Shown: positions 25,623 through 34,838 of the stretch, in pieces | How the letters are laid out: the number at the start of each line of letters is the position of its first letter | Position numbering within the stretch: the stretch's first letter is position 1 | NCBI GenBank assembly: GCA_029547185.1 | Contig: JAKPPU010000087.1 | Location: forward strand, 26,329-90,328 | Source of the DNA: Deltaproteobacteria bacterium | Lineage (GTDB): Bacteria; Desulfobacterota; Desulfomonilia; UBA1062 | DNA length: 64,000 nt | Reading direction: 5' to 3' | The notes under the pieces: model-generated | Told to the model about the DNA's origin: nothing | What the model saw: the letters and a program-made list of their open reading frames with translations, nothing else | The model's database searches: none | Program-made: the position numbers and the translations under genes

Positions 25623-26112
25623 ACCGGTAATCCTGCCATGATTTTTATGTGTTCATACACTCGCATGAAAATCAGGCTAGTAACGGCCTTAAAGCTCCGC
25701 AAGGGCGGGTGCGTTATTCTGCAGCCTCCCTGTCAAGGGCATGGCAGTGCACGAAGGTCCTCACCTGTGGATGATCCACGATGAGCCTGATCGAATTGCT
25801 CACTGGTGTGAAGGGACGATCGATTCATGAAGGAGATTCGGGGTAACCCTCATGCACAAGCTGAATATAACATATCAATTATTATTTATAATATTATGTA
25901 TTTTGTATATTTCAATGCTGGAGAAGAATCAAGATTTCAATGGACACAGAGGATCATGTTTTTTGGTGCAACCGGAGCGGCTGCATTTTGATCTCACCGA
26001 TGGAGGACAAAGACTCGAATACCGTCCCGCAAGAGGCCCTTTCCCATGCTGAAAGAGGGGGTGCCTCCATGCCGGATGATGAGACGGTTCATCGAGGCCC
26101 TCTCCTGTCGCT
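25623..26112. other. Gene-free region with AT-rich island
   Basis: This stretch of 490 bases between the TPR gene and the histidine-kinase cluster holds no credible gene. Bases 25860-25920 are strikingly AT-rich compared with the flanks and may contain promoter elements. In the minus frame from GTG 25803 down to a stop near 25714 the peptide SNSIRLIVDHPQVRTFVHC can be read; it looks coding-like but has no family match I can name and may be a gene remnant. Confidence 0.35.
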
Positions 26113-28290
26113 TCAGCTCTCCAGAGCCTGTTGAACAGCCGCTCTGAGCTCACAGGTACCGGAAGGCTTGGCGAGCAGCCCGGAGAAGCCCATGTCTTTT
26201 GCTCCCTGCTCGTCGATGAGATCGCTGAAGCCGGTGCACAAGATAACCGGGATACCGGGACGGGTTTCCATGATCCTTTTCCCGAGCTCCACACCTGTCA
26301 TCCTGGGCATGGTCATGTCGGATATCACGAGGTCGAATGCTTCGGGGTTCTCACAGAAGAGATCGAGCGCTTCCCGGGGACTCATGAAAGCCCTCACATC
26401 ATACCCCATTCTCTTGAGGGCTCGCTCGAGGGTGGCGACAACCGCTTCCTCATCGTCTATGAGGAGGATATTTTTCCTGGAGGCATCCTGATCGTCCCTG
26501 TCGGTTTCATGGGTGCCCGATCCATGGTCGCACAGGGGAAGGTATACGACGAACCGTGAACCTTTTCCAACTCTGCTTGTAACGGTAATGGTCCCCCCGA
26601 GCCTTTTCACTATGCCGTGCACGACTGAAAGTCCCATCCCGCTTCCTTTGCCAACGGATTTCGTTGTGAAAAAAGGATCGAACACCCGGTCGATCAATTC
26701 GGGCGGGATCCCGTGCCCATTGTCCTGGACCGAAAGCTCGAGGTATTCTCCCGGACTTAAATCCGGCAGGGCGTGATCCCCCTCAAGGCAGGCATCGGAT
26801 AGGCGCACTTCGATAGCCCCTTTTTGTGCATCCATCGCATCAGCCGCATTCTTGCAGAGGTTCATGATGACCTGCTGAACCTGCGTCGGATCACCCATGA
26901 TCGTGTCATGGGAAACATCGATCCGGTGCCTGATCTCGATAGTGCTCGGGAGGGTCGATCTCACGAAGCGCAAGGTGCTTTCCAATATCGGTGTGACCTC
27001 GACCGGGCTGAGCTTCTGTATGCTCTTCCTGCTGAAGGAGAGGATCTGCTTGACGAGATCCCTCTGCCGGTATGCAGCTTCCAGGGTCTGGCTCAGCATC
27101 TCGTGATCTTGGGTTCCGGGAGCCGCCACGTCGAGGAGCGCCTCCGTGTTTATCACGATGGGATAGAGGATATTGTTGAGGTCATGGGCAATGCCCCCGG
27201 CAAAGTTGCCCAGGGCCTCGATCTTCTGCGATTGCAGCAGTTGGGCTTCGACCCTTTCCTTTTCTTCCTCGGCCTTCTTCCTCTCAGCTATTTCTTCACC
27301 CAGCTTTCTGTTTTTCTCTTCAAGCTCGGACGTCCGTTCCCTCACGAGCCCTTCAAGCTGCTCCCGATATCTCATCAGCTCGTTCTCCACCCGTTTACGG
27401 CTCGTGATATCCTGGACCGTGCCGAACCCGCCGAGCAGTTTCCCATCCCGATCGAACTCCAGCTCGGCCTGCTCCCGCACCCACTTGACGGTATCACCGA
27501 CGATGATGCGGTGATCGATGTCATACGGCTCACCGCGCATGGCCTCATTCCATTTCAGATCCACGTACTCACGATCGTCCGGGTGGATGCTGTCGAGAAA
27601 CCTCTCGTATGTCATGGCCGTCCCTTGCGGGATCCCGAAGATCCGGTAGGTTTCGTCCGACCAGAGGAGCTCGTTGCGCAGAACGTTCAGCCGCCAGCTC
27701 CCGGTATGCGCCACGGCCTGCGCACGGTTCAGGTCTTCCCGGCTCTCGCGCAGGGCCTGCTCGATCTCTCTGTGTCTGATCCGCCTGATGCCCATATCTC
27801 CCACTACCTCTGCAAGGGCGGCAAGATAGTCAAGGATGGGCAAGAGCTTTTCTTCATCGATGACAGGGATGTTTGCCGCCGCATCCAGATATTCGTCTTC
27901 GTCGAATCCGAACCGGCGTGCCTGCTCTCTGAAGAAGTCCGGATCCGGAGGCGTGAAGAGAAACTGGCCTGTGAAAAGGTTGGCCACGTGCTCTCCTTCG
28001 ATAAGGATAGGCGTGGCGGCGTCGATGAGGCCGTTGCGGCATCGATACACCGTGTACTTCCTGCCGGATTCGATCTGATTCGCTATGACAGTATCACTCT
28101 CGATGCACCGGTCTCTCGCTTCCGGGTGCACGCGGTGAAAGGCGGTGCAGATCGGCTGCCATCCCGAACCGGTAATTACTATCCCGTCCGGGTCTATCAC
28201 TGCTGAAGGTATGCCGGTAGCCTTATAGAAAAGGTCCGCCAGCTCCTGAATCCTCTTCACATCGACCAGCTCCGAAAATGAATGCTTCAC
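26113..28290 (-). CDS. PocR-domain hybrid sensor histidine kinase
   Basis: A 725-residue signalling protein without transmembrane segments, so probably cytoplasmic. Order: PocR sensory domain (about 5-170: FYKATGIPSAVIDPDG, CTAFHRVHPEARDRC, NGLIDAATPILIEG), a PAS domain with a PAC end (about 185-310), coiled coil, histidine-kinase core with GGIAHDLNN (phospho-acceptor His), ATPase domain (NAADAM, GHGIP, GKGSGMGLS) and a receiver domain (LIDDEE, Asp in VISDMTMP, LAKPSG). It closely resembles the kinase at 31236-33755. The start is GTG 28290 with AGGAG eight bases upstream; the longer frame upstream has no site. The gap to the preceding kinase is 31 bases, suggesting co-transcription. Confidence 0.88.
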   Translation of the reverse strand: MKHSFSELVDVKRIQELADLFYKATGIPSAVIDPDGIVITGSGWQPICTAFHRVHPEARDRCIESDTVIANQIESGRKYTVYRCRNGLIDAATPILIEGEHVANLFTGQFLFTPPDPDFFREQARRFGFDEDEYLDAAANIPVIDEEKLLPILDYLAALAEVVGDMGIRRIRHREIEQALRESREDLNRAQAVAHTGSWRLNVLRNELLWSDETYRIFGIPQGTAMTYERFLDSIHPDDREYVDLKWNEAMRGEPYDIDHRIIVGDTVKWVREQAELEFDRDGKLLGGFGTVQDITSRKRVENELMRYREQLEGLVRERTSELEEKNRKLGEEIAERKKAEEEKERVEAQLLQSQKIEALGNFAGGIAHDLNNILYPIVINTEALLDVAAPGTQDHEMLSQTLEAAYRQRDLVKQILSFSRKSIQKLSPVEVTPILESTLRFVRSTLPSTIEIRHRIDVSHDTIMGDPTQVQQVIMNLCKNAADAMDAQKGAIEVRLSDACLEGDHALPDLSPGEYLELSVQDNGHGIPPELIDRVFDPFFTTKSVGKGSGMGLSVVHGIVKRLGGTITVTSRVGKGSRFVVYLPLCDHGSGTHETDRDDQDASRKNILLIDDEEAVVATLERALKRMGYDVRAFMSPREALDLFCENPEAFDLVISDMTMPRMTGVELGKRIMETRPGIPVILCTGFSDLIDEQGAKDMGFSGLLAKPSGTCELRAAVQQALES

Positions 28291-28321
28291 CTTCCCCGCT
28301 CCTGTTGCCGTTCGTGGTGTT

Positions 28322-31108
28322 TCATGAAAGCCCCTTGTCGGGCTTCTCGCCCAGCACGGGCAGGAACACCGTAAAGGTGGTGCCTTCACCGCGATTGCTT
28401 TTAACAGTGATTGCACCCTGGTGCTCCTTCACGATCCCGTGTGCCACTGCCAGGCCCAGGCCCAGGCCTTCGCCCTTCTTGGTGGTGAAGAAGGGTTCGA
28501 AGATATGCTTTATGGTATCTTCGTCCATTCCCTGTCCGGTATCCTGCACCTCGACCAGAACATAGGGGCCCGGAGCCAGGTCCGGCGATATCCGGGCAGC
28601 TTCCTGCTCATTGAGGACTGCCGTTGATTCGCTTACATCGAGGATCCCTCCAGGATCTTTCATGGCATGCCCTGCATTGGTGCCGAGGTTGATCAGGACC
28701 TGCTTGATCTGTGTGGGATCTGCGTAGGCCATGACACGGTCGTCTTTCAGCTCATTGCGGATCTCGATAGTGGAAGGCAGGGTCGATCTCAAGAACCGCA
28801 CGGTGTCTCTGATGACTTCGGGTATATCCACCGGAGCTTTCTGATGGGGTACGCGCCTGCTGAAGGTGAGGATCTGCTGCACGAGGTCCCTTCCGAGCTT
28901 TGCCGCGCTGAGCGCATCTTCCAGGGCCGGCCGTGCCGGCGATGATTCCCCGACATCCTCCAGGGCCATTTCCGTGTTCATCAGGATGGGGGTGAGGATG
29001 TTCTTCAAGTCGTGGGCTATCCCTCCTGCAAGGTTCCCAATGGCGTCCATCCTCTGCACTTGGGCAAGCTGCTGCTGCATCCTGACTTCCTGGGTGACGT
29101 CCCGTATCAACGAGATAAGGTTGATTATTCTGCCTGCAGCGTCGCGTACCGGTGAGATAAACACGTCAACGCATATTGTCTCTCCCGTCTTTCTCTTTCT
29201 CGTCTGGCGGCCTGCCCATGGCTTTCCTTCTTTTGCCACACGGCCGAGTATTTCTCCGATATCATGTCCGGCAAAATAATCGGCGGGTGAACCGGCTTTC
29301 CTGCCGACCACCTCATCGCGGCTGTATCCGGATATCCTCTCAAAGGCCGGATTAACGTACTCGACCATCCCTTCAGGGCTCCTCAATACGACCGCTTCAC
29401 CTGTCTGATCCACGGCAGCGGCCAGACGCAGGAGATCTTCCTGCATCTTCTTGCGTTCCGTAATATCTATCCCGATGCCGATGTGGCCTTCGGACAGACG
29501 GACGGATGCCCATAAGATCCTCAGCGTATTTCCTGACCGGGTGGTAACATCAAACTCGTGCCATCCGGGTTTCGCCGTTGCAATGATGTCCACGATCTCT
29601 CTTCTGTAAGGCAGATCGGGGAAGCATCCGGCAGCGACCTCCCGGGCATTCTTTTCATTCAATGACCATCCGGTGAGCTTTTCGAACTCCTTGTTTACCA
29701 GCCTGATCTTTCCGTGCGAGTCACAGAGGGTGACGATGACGGGGATATGGTCGATGATCGTCTGGAGAAGCTCCTTCTGCTCCTCCAGCTTCTGATTCGT
29801 ATTCTTGAGATCCATGGCTCGGATCTTCACCCTGCTCTCGAGCTCTATCTTCGCCATTTCGAGCTCTTCCTGGGTTTTCATCAATTCGGTGACATCCGAA
29901 AAGATGAGGAAGACGGAGCTGGGGGCTGCGTTACCGGGACCGAACATCGGGAACGAATCCATGAGGACCCACCGGTATTCACCTGTTCTCGCATTCATGA
30001 CCCTTGCCTTGCGGCTCTTCATTGCCTTGCCGGTGAGCTGTGTATGTATGAAGGCAAGCTCGCCTGCCTTGTTCGCGGTCTTCATTTTATCCGAGTCATC
30101 GAGTGATTTTCCCAACATCTCCTGGAGCTGCATTCCTTCCATCCCTGAGAAATCCAGGCCGAGGATGTCCCGCGCCGTCCTGTTTGCCGACACGAAACTG
30201 CCGTTGCCGTCGAACTCCATCACTCCCTGGCTCATGCTGTTGTACAAGGTCCTGTAGCGCTCTTCGGAGGTCCTCAATACCTCCTCTGCCCTCCTGCGGT
30301 CGGTGACATCCCTGACAATGGAGACAGCCCTCAGATTTCCGGCCGAATCCCGGAATATGGTAGAGGACATGTCCCCCAGGAAACGGGAGCCGTCCTTACG
30401 TTTATAGACCAGCAGCGCGGTCGCCCGTCCCGTCTTCTCGCCCTGCTCCATCAGAACCCCGGCGTCGGGCCCGTCCGTCGTGACGAGCGACTCCCGGTCC
30501 AGTCCCAGGAATTCCTCCCTGGTGTACCCGAACATGTCGCATGCCGCCCCGTTGACCGACAGGACTCTTCCCGGCCCGGTAGGGTCTGTTATGATGATGC
30601 CTTCGGCGGTGTTTTCAAATACTGCACGATAACGCTCCTCGCTCTCCCTGAGGGTGTCCTCGGCCTTCTTCCGTCTGGTAATATTCCTGACGGTGGCAAC
30701 AACACGCAGCTTGCCGTTGAGAGCCATCGGCTTGAAGTTCACTTCGACCCAGAAGAGGCGACCTGCCTTGTCCCTGCAGTGCCATTCAAAGAGGAGCCCG
30801 CCCTGCTCGACTGCAGCCCTGATCTTCCCAATGGCCCCTTCCTGAGTATAGGGAGCTGTCCCCGAGCTGAGGTCCTCTATGGTTATCGCCCGGATTTCGT
30901 CCGGCGTGTAGCCGTACATCTCGGTCACCTTCCTGTTGGCTTCCAGGATGGCACCCGTGTCCGGGTCATGGATGAAGACCCCATCGTTTATCGAATCGAA
31001 TATCATCTTATACTTATCGCCCGATGCCGCCCGGGAAGCTTCGCTCTTCACGGCTCTCTTCCTGGGTACTCCCAACGGACCTGTTCCATTACCACGGCTG
31101 GTTGGCAT
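28322..31108 (-). CDS. Multi-PAS sensor histidine kinase
   Basis: A 928-residue cytoplasmic kinase with five successive PAS units (each closed by a typical PAC end such as VVATVRNITRRKKAE, AVSIVRDVTDRRRAE, FLIFSDVTELMKTQE, IGIGIDITERKKMQE and LISLIRDVTQEVRMQ). They are followed by the phospho-acceptor box GNLAGGIAHDLKNILTPI and the ATPase motifs NAGHAM, DTGQGM and GEGLGLGLAV. It has no receiver domain, unlike its two neighbours, so it may pass phosphate to a separate regulator. The start at ATG 31108 has GGAG five bases upstream; a TTG at 31141 is weaker. Signals sensed are unknown. Confidence 0.88.
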   Translation of the reverse strand: MPTSRGNGTGPLGVPRKRAVKSEASRAASGDKYKMIFDSINDGVFIHDPDTGAILEANRKVTEMYGYTPDEIRAITIEDLSSGTAPYTQEGAIGKIRAAVEQGGLLFEWHCRDKAGRLFWVEVNFKPMALNGKLRVVATVRNITRRKKAEDTLRESEERYRAVFENTAEGIIITDPTGPGRVLSVNGAACDMFGYTREEFLGLDRESLVTTDGPDAGVLMEQGEKTGRATALLVYKRKDGSRFLGDMSSTIFRDSAGNLRAVSIVRDVTDRRRAEEVLRTSEERYRTLYNSMSQGVMEFDGNGSFVSANRTARDILGLDFSGMEGMQLQEMLGKSLDDSDKMKTANKAGELAFIHTQLTGKAMKSRKARVMNARTGEYRWVLMDSFPMFGPGNAAPSSVFLIFSDVTELMKTQEELEMAKIELESRVKIRAMDLKNTNQKLEEQKELLQTIIDHIPVIVTLCDSHGKIRLVNKEFEKLTGWSLNEKNAREVAAGCFPDLPYRREIVDIIATAKPGWHEFDVTTRSGNTLRILWASVRLSEGHIGIGIDITERKKMQEDLLRLAAAVDQTGEAVVLRSPEGMVEYVNPAFERISGYSRDEVVGRKAGSPADYFAGHDIGEILGRVAKEGKPWAGRQTRKRKTGETICVDVFISPVRDAAGRIINLISLIRDVTQEVRMQQQLAQVQRMDAIGNLAGGIAHDLKNILTPILMNTEMALEDVGESSPARPALEDALSAAKLGRDLVQQILTFSRRVPHQKAPVDIPEVIRDTVRFLRSTLPSTIEIRNELKDDRVMAYADPTQIKQVLINLGTNAGHAMKDPGGILDVSESTAVLNEQEAARISPDLAPGPYVLVEVQDTGQGMDEDTIKHIFEPFFTTKKGEGLGLGLAVAHGIVKEHQGAITVKSNRGEGTTFTVFLPVLGEKPDKGLS

Positions 31109-31235
31109 AGCTCTCCACCATTCATAGATTTGCCCCGGCAAGAGGGGATCTCTCCCCCCTTTGAAAGAAAAACCTCATATAGATTACGATATCTTTCACC
31201 GAACCTTTCTCCTTACAATCACCCCAAGCAGTGTG

Positions 31236-33755
31236 TCAATACGTGGGGCTCATCCCCTTGGACTCCTCCAAGGCCTTGCCGACAGCCTTTTTCAGCTCGG
31301 TTATGCCCGTGGGCTTCACGAGCATTCCCGAGAAACCCCTCTCTTCCACATCCTTTTCATCAATGAGATCACTGAAGCCCGTGCAGAGAATGACCGGAAC
31401 ATCGGGCCGGATCTCCTTGATCTCTTTGCCCAGGTCCAGACCCGTCATTCTGGGCATGGTCATGTCGGTGATCACCAGGTCGTACGCCCCCGGGTCTTTG
31501 CGAAACAGGTCGAGAGCTCCCCCGGGCTCACTGCAGGCAGCCGCGGTATACCCCATTCTTTCCAGAGCGCGCTTGAGGCTCTGGAGAATGACATCCTCGT
31601 CATCCACGAGGAGGATGTGTCCCCTGCTCTCTTCCTGAAGGCCGCCTTCGTGAGCACGTGTCTTCGCCTCGCGATCGAGAAGGGGAAGGTATATGGTGAA
31701 CCGTGACCCTTTTCCTCCTTCGCTCCGGACTGTAATGTCCCCCCCGTGCTTTTTCAGAATGCCATGGACGACCGAAAGCCCCATGCCGCTTCCTTTCCCC
31801 ACACCCTTCGTAGTGAAGAAGGGATCGAAAATACGGTCCATTATATCGGGCGGCATGCCCTTTCCCGTATCGCTTACCGAGAGCTCGAGGTATTCTCCGG
31901 CCTTTCTTTCCGGATGGGCAGGCAGCCGATCCAGGTGAGTGTTCTTAAGGCTTACCTCTATTATGCCCTGCCGCGATTCAAGGGCATCGGCAGCGTTTCT
32001 GCAGAGGTTCATGATGACCTGCTGAATCTGTGCTGCATCACCCGTGATCGTATCACGGGGTGCATCTATCGAACACCGTATCTCGATGGTGGCGGGCAGG
32101 GTCGACCTGATGAAACCCAGCGTATTTTCGAGCAGCGGCACGATCCTCACCGGACTGAACTTCTGGATGCTCTGCCTGCTGAAGGAGAGGATCTGCTTTA
32201 TGAGGTCCCTCTGCCGGTAGGCGTTCTGCAGGTTCTGCTTGAGCATCTCGTACGAGCCGGTCCCGGGCTCGGCCTCTTCGAGGAGCATCTCCGTATTTAT
32301 GATCGTAGGATACAGGATGTTGTTGATCTCATGGGCTATCCCGCCGGCGAAACTACCCAGGGCCTCGATTTTCTGCGACTGAATGAGCTGTGCCTCGACT
32401 CTGGTTTTCTCTTCTTCGGCCTTCCTGCGCTCAGTTATTTCCTCCTGGAGCATTTCGTTTTGGTGCTCCAGCTCGGTTGTGCGATCTCCCACCAGTTCTT
32501 CCAGGCGCTCACGGTACTTCCTCAGCTCCTCTTCCGCGAGTTTGCGCTCGGTGATATCCTGGGCCGCCGTGACCGAACCGACGATCCTGCCTTCCTTATC
32601 CCGTATGGGTGCGAAGCTGTAGATACCCCACCATATTTCGCCCGTATCCTTTTTCCTGATTATGTATTCCGCATTCGAGACGGTCTCGCCTCTGAGTGCC
32701 CGCGGGACCACCCACATGTCCGGGGGTGCCGGGGTCCCGTCCGGAAAGAACAGTTCGAGAATATCCGGATAACGGGCAAGGCTCCTGCAGCATTCCTCTC
32801 TGTTCTTAAACCTGTGAAAGGCTGCGGCTGCGTCATTGAGTTCAAGGAAATTTCCGTCGGCATCCGAGATGAAAACGGCGGCGTTCATGCTCTCGATCAC
32901 GGCTTCGAGCTTGGCCTTGCTCTCGATCAATGCATCCTCGACTGCTTTGTGCCCGGTCATGTCCTGGACCGTGCCGACCATGCGCAGAGGCTTGCCCTTT
33001 TCATCGAAAGCTATCTCGGCATGTTCCAGAACGATGCGTTCGCTGCCATCGGGCCGTACGATCCGGTGCTCGATACTGTAGTTTCTCCTCTCTGACAGCG
33101 CCCGGGCAACGGCCCCGGCAACCTTCTGCCGGTCCTCGGGGTGTACCCTCTCGAAGAAGAGCTCGGTCGTTACCTCGACAGAGCCGGGCTCATAGCCGAA
33201 TATCCGATAGACCTCATCGGTCCACCTTAAAGGATTCGAATTCATATCATCGAGATTGGTTAGTTCGATATCCCAGGCACCGAGGTGAGCTGTCTGCTCT
33301 GCCTGGCTCAGCACCGAATGGCTCCGCTCAAGGGCTTCTGCTGCCTGCCTCTTTTCCGTGATGTCCTGGACTGCTATCATAAGTCCGTCATCGAATGGTC
33401 TGCACCGGAAGCTCAGCCAGAGGTTTACGGGTTCCGGGAAGAACTCCTCCATGCTCAGGTCGGAGCCTTGTTCCAGAGCCAGGCGGAGCCTGTCCATGAG
33501 GCTCTCCCGAATACCCCCGGGAATGACCCTCTCAACGGCCTGGCCTACAAGCTCTTCCCCGGGTCTCTTAAGGAGGTCTGCCGCCTCACCGTTCGAATAT
33601 GTGATCCTGAAGTCCCGATCCAGACGGATTATACCGAGCCCGATCCAGTCAAGGATGACGGAGGCATCCATGTCCCCGGTTCGGTTTCTGCTCCTGGAAT
33701 TTCCGTAGCGGGGTGCATCCGTGCTCTTCTTGCATGGAGAATCTTTTGACTTCAC
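31236..33755 (-). CDS. Multi-PAS hybrid sensor histidine kinase
   Basis: An 839-residue soluble hybrid kinase. It has three PAS units (about 30-140, 150-270 and 285-410, ending IAVQDITEKRQA, VGTVQDMTGHKA and VTAAQDITERKLAE), a coiled coil, GSFAGGIAHEINNILYP with the phospho-acceptor histidine, ATPase boxes NAADAL, DTGKGM and GKGSGMGLSVVHG, and a receiver domain (LLVDDED, Asp in VITDMTMP, LVKPTG). Its kinase and receiver portions are strongly similar to those at 26113-28290 (for example YRQRDLIKQILSFSR versus YRQRDLVKQILSFSR), so one probably arose from the other by duplication and domain shuffling at the sensor end. The start is GTG 33755, five bases after AGGAG. Confidence 0.88.
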   Translation of the reverse strand: MKSKDSPCKKSTDAPRYGNSRSRNRTGDMDASVILDWIGLGIIRLDRDFRITYSNGEAADLLKRPGEELVGQAVERVIPGGIRESLMDRLRLALEQGSDLSMEEFFPEPVNLWLSFRCRPFDDGLMIAVQDITEKRQAAEALERSHSVLSQAEQTAHLGAWDIELTNLDDMNSNPLRWTDEVYRIFGYEPGSVEVTTELFFERVHPEDRQKVAGAVARALSERRNYSIEHRIVRPDGSERIVLEHAEIAFDEKGKPLRMVGTVQDMTGHKAVEDALIESKAKLEAVIESMNAAVFISDADGNFLELNDAAAAFHRFKNREECCRSLARYPDILELFFPDGTPAPPDMWVVPRALRGETVSNAEYIIRKKDTGEIWWGIYSFAPIRDKEGRIVGSVTAAQDITERKLAEEELRKYRERLEELVGDRTTELEHQNEMLQEEITERRKAEEEKTRVEAQLIQSQKIEALGSFAGGIAHEINNILYPTIINTEMLLEEAEPGTGSYEMLKQNLQNAYRQRDLIKQILSFSRQSIQKFSPVRIVPLLENTLGFIRSTLPATIEIRCSIDAPRDTITGDAAQIQQVIMNLCRNAADALESRQGIIEVSLKNTHLDRLPAHPERKAGEYLELSVSDTGKGMPPDIMDRIFDPFFTTKGVGKGSGMGLSVVHGILKKHGGDITVRSEGGKGSRFTIYLPLLDREAKTRAHEGGLQEESRGHILLVDDEDVILQSLKRALERMGYTAAACSEPGGALDLFRKDPGAYDLVITDMTMPRMTGLDLGKEIKEIRPDVPVILCTGFSDLIDEKDVEERGFSGMLVKPTGITELKKAVGKALEESKGMSPTY

Positions 33756-34137
33756 GGGTGCTCCTGAAAGCTGCTATATCTCATCATTGTTGGGCGTTTC
33801 CTGTTGTCCAAGAAAATATCCACTAAAGGCATGCTCGGGCCGGATAATTCCCCGGTGCGCTCAATCGCGCTTCGCTTATATAAAAGATGACATATAATGG
33901 AAAAAGATTCTCGGAATAGCCTCGGGCAGCGAATCTCTCCGACCCCCGAAAACCCGCATATCGCCATGAGGACGGCGAAGGTCGGATTGCAATGAATACA
34001 TCCGAAGATCAGATCTGCCTGCATGGAGCTCATCCTGCAGCGATGCATGATTGTTCATGGCCTTTAGACTGCGCCGGCACGGCCCATAAAGTGGGCGTTG
34101 CACTCGATCAGGGGCCGGATGAAAGGGCTCGCAAACG
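33756..34137. other. Gene-free region upstream of kinase cluster
   Basis: This 382-base region should hold the promoter of the three kinases and the end of the DUF4870 gene. A minus-strand open frame at 33752-34048 has unusual composition (many Cys, Ile and His) and no ribosome site, so it was not called. Nothing else was recognised. Confidence 0.4.
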
Positions 34138-34512
34138 CTACTTGATGATCCTGAGCGTAAGGGGATAGTGATAGGGGACGTTGTCGCTTGCCTTCACCGT
34201 GGCGACGATGGTGAAGATGATGTCGAGCGCCACGACGGCGGCGACCACGGGATAGAAGAGGAGCCCGATGAGAAGCGGGGTGAAGCCGATGGCGATGATG
34301 AGGGTGATGACGGCATAGATGGACATGGAGATCTGGAAGTTCATGGATTCCTTGCCCGCCCCGTCCACGGTCGGGTAATCGTTCTTCTTGAAGAGCCAGA
34401 CGATGAACGGGCCCAGGATGTTCCCGAAAGGTATGCCCAAAAGGACGATCAGCGCGGAGAGATGGCAGAGCATGGTCCATGTGCGGGCCTTGTTATCGTA
34501 TGTCGCTTCCAA
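34138..34512 (-). CDS. DUF4870 membrane protein
   Basis: Inner-membrane protein of 124 residues with three or four helices. The conserved opening WTMLCHLSALIVLLGIPFGNILGPFIVWLFKKN(D)-x-P-x-V-D-x-x-G-K-E-(S/A)-x-N-F-Q-I is diagnostic for DUF4870 (Tic20-like). No function is established for the family. The start is TTG 34512, supported by GGGAGGATTCC; there is no in-frame ATG before the conserved block. Monocistronic. Confidence 0.85.
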   Translation of the reverse strand: MEATYDNKARTWTMLCHLSALIVLLGIPFGNILGPFIVWLFKKNDYPTVDGAGKESMNFQISMSIYAVITLIIAIGFTPLLIGLLFYPVVAAVVALDIIFTIVATVKASDNVPYHYPLTLRIIK

Positions 34513-34748
34513 AGGAATCCTCCCTCATTTTTCAGTGCGTCACTAAGATAATAATAACACCGTCACGTCTTCCGGCCAAGGCAGGGAATGCGCCCTCTCC
34601 CTTTCAGGCATCCGGCCTTTCCGGTCAGTATCTCCGCAGAATCAGGGTTGTCTTCCCGGGATCATCTCGTATATAGGGAGGTCATTGGAGAGCAGAATCT
34701 TTTTTAAGCCGAACATTGAACAGGGAAGCGCTCTTTAATCAAATGGCA

Positions 34749-34817
34749 TGAACCCCAGGGCAAGCCCTGGACCCTATTCCGCAGCAGACTGCGGGGAATT
34801 GACCCACGGAGATTAAG
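34749..34817. repeat. Two-hairpin dispersed-repeat-like leader
   Basis: Just before the ferredoxin operon two hairpins follow each other: CCAGGGC (34755-34761) with GCCCTGG (34764-34770), and CCGCAG (34779-34784) with CTGCGG (34789-34794), followed by GGGAATTGACCCACGGAG. The surrounding wording (CCAGGGCAAGCCCTGG ... GCGGGGAATTGA) resembles short intergenic repeats common in anaerobic proteobacteria. It may be an mRNA leader structure or a passive repeat. The rest of 34513-34838 shows no gene. Confidence 0.4.
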
Positions 34818-34838
34818 GTTTTCAAGGAGGATTCGCTC

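Noticed and set aside
25681..25720. Riboswitch or tRNA-like sequence
   Set aside because: GC-rich words near 25690-25710 do not form a cloverleaf or a known aptamer.
33752..34048. Minus-strand open frame of 98 codons upstream of the kinase operon
   Set aside because: No ribosome site, atypical composition and overlap with the kinase start; not conserved-looking.
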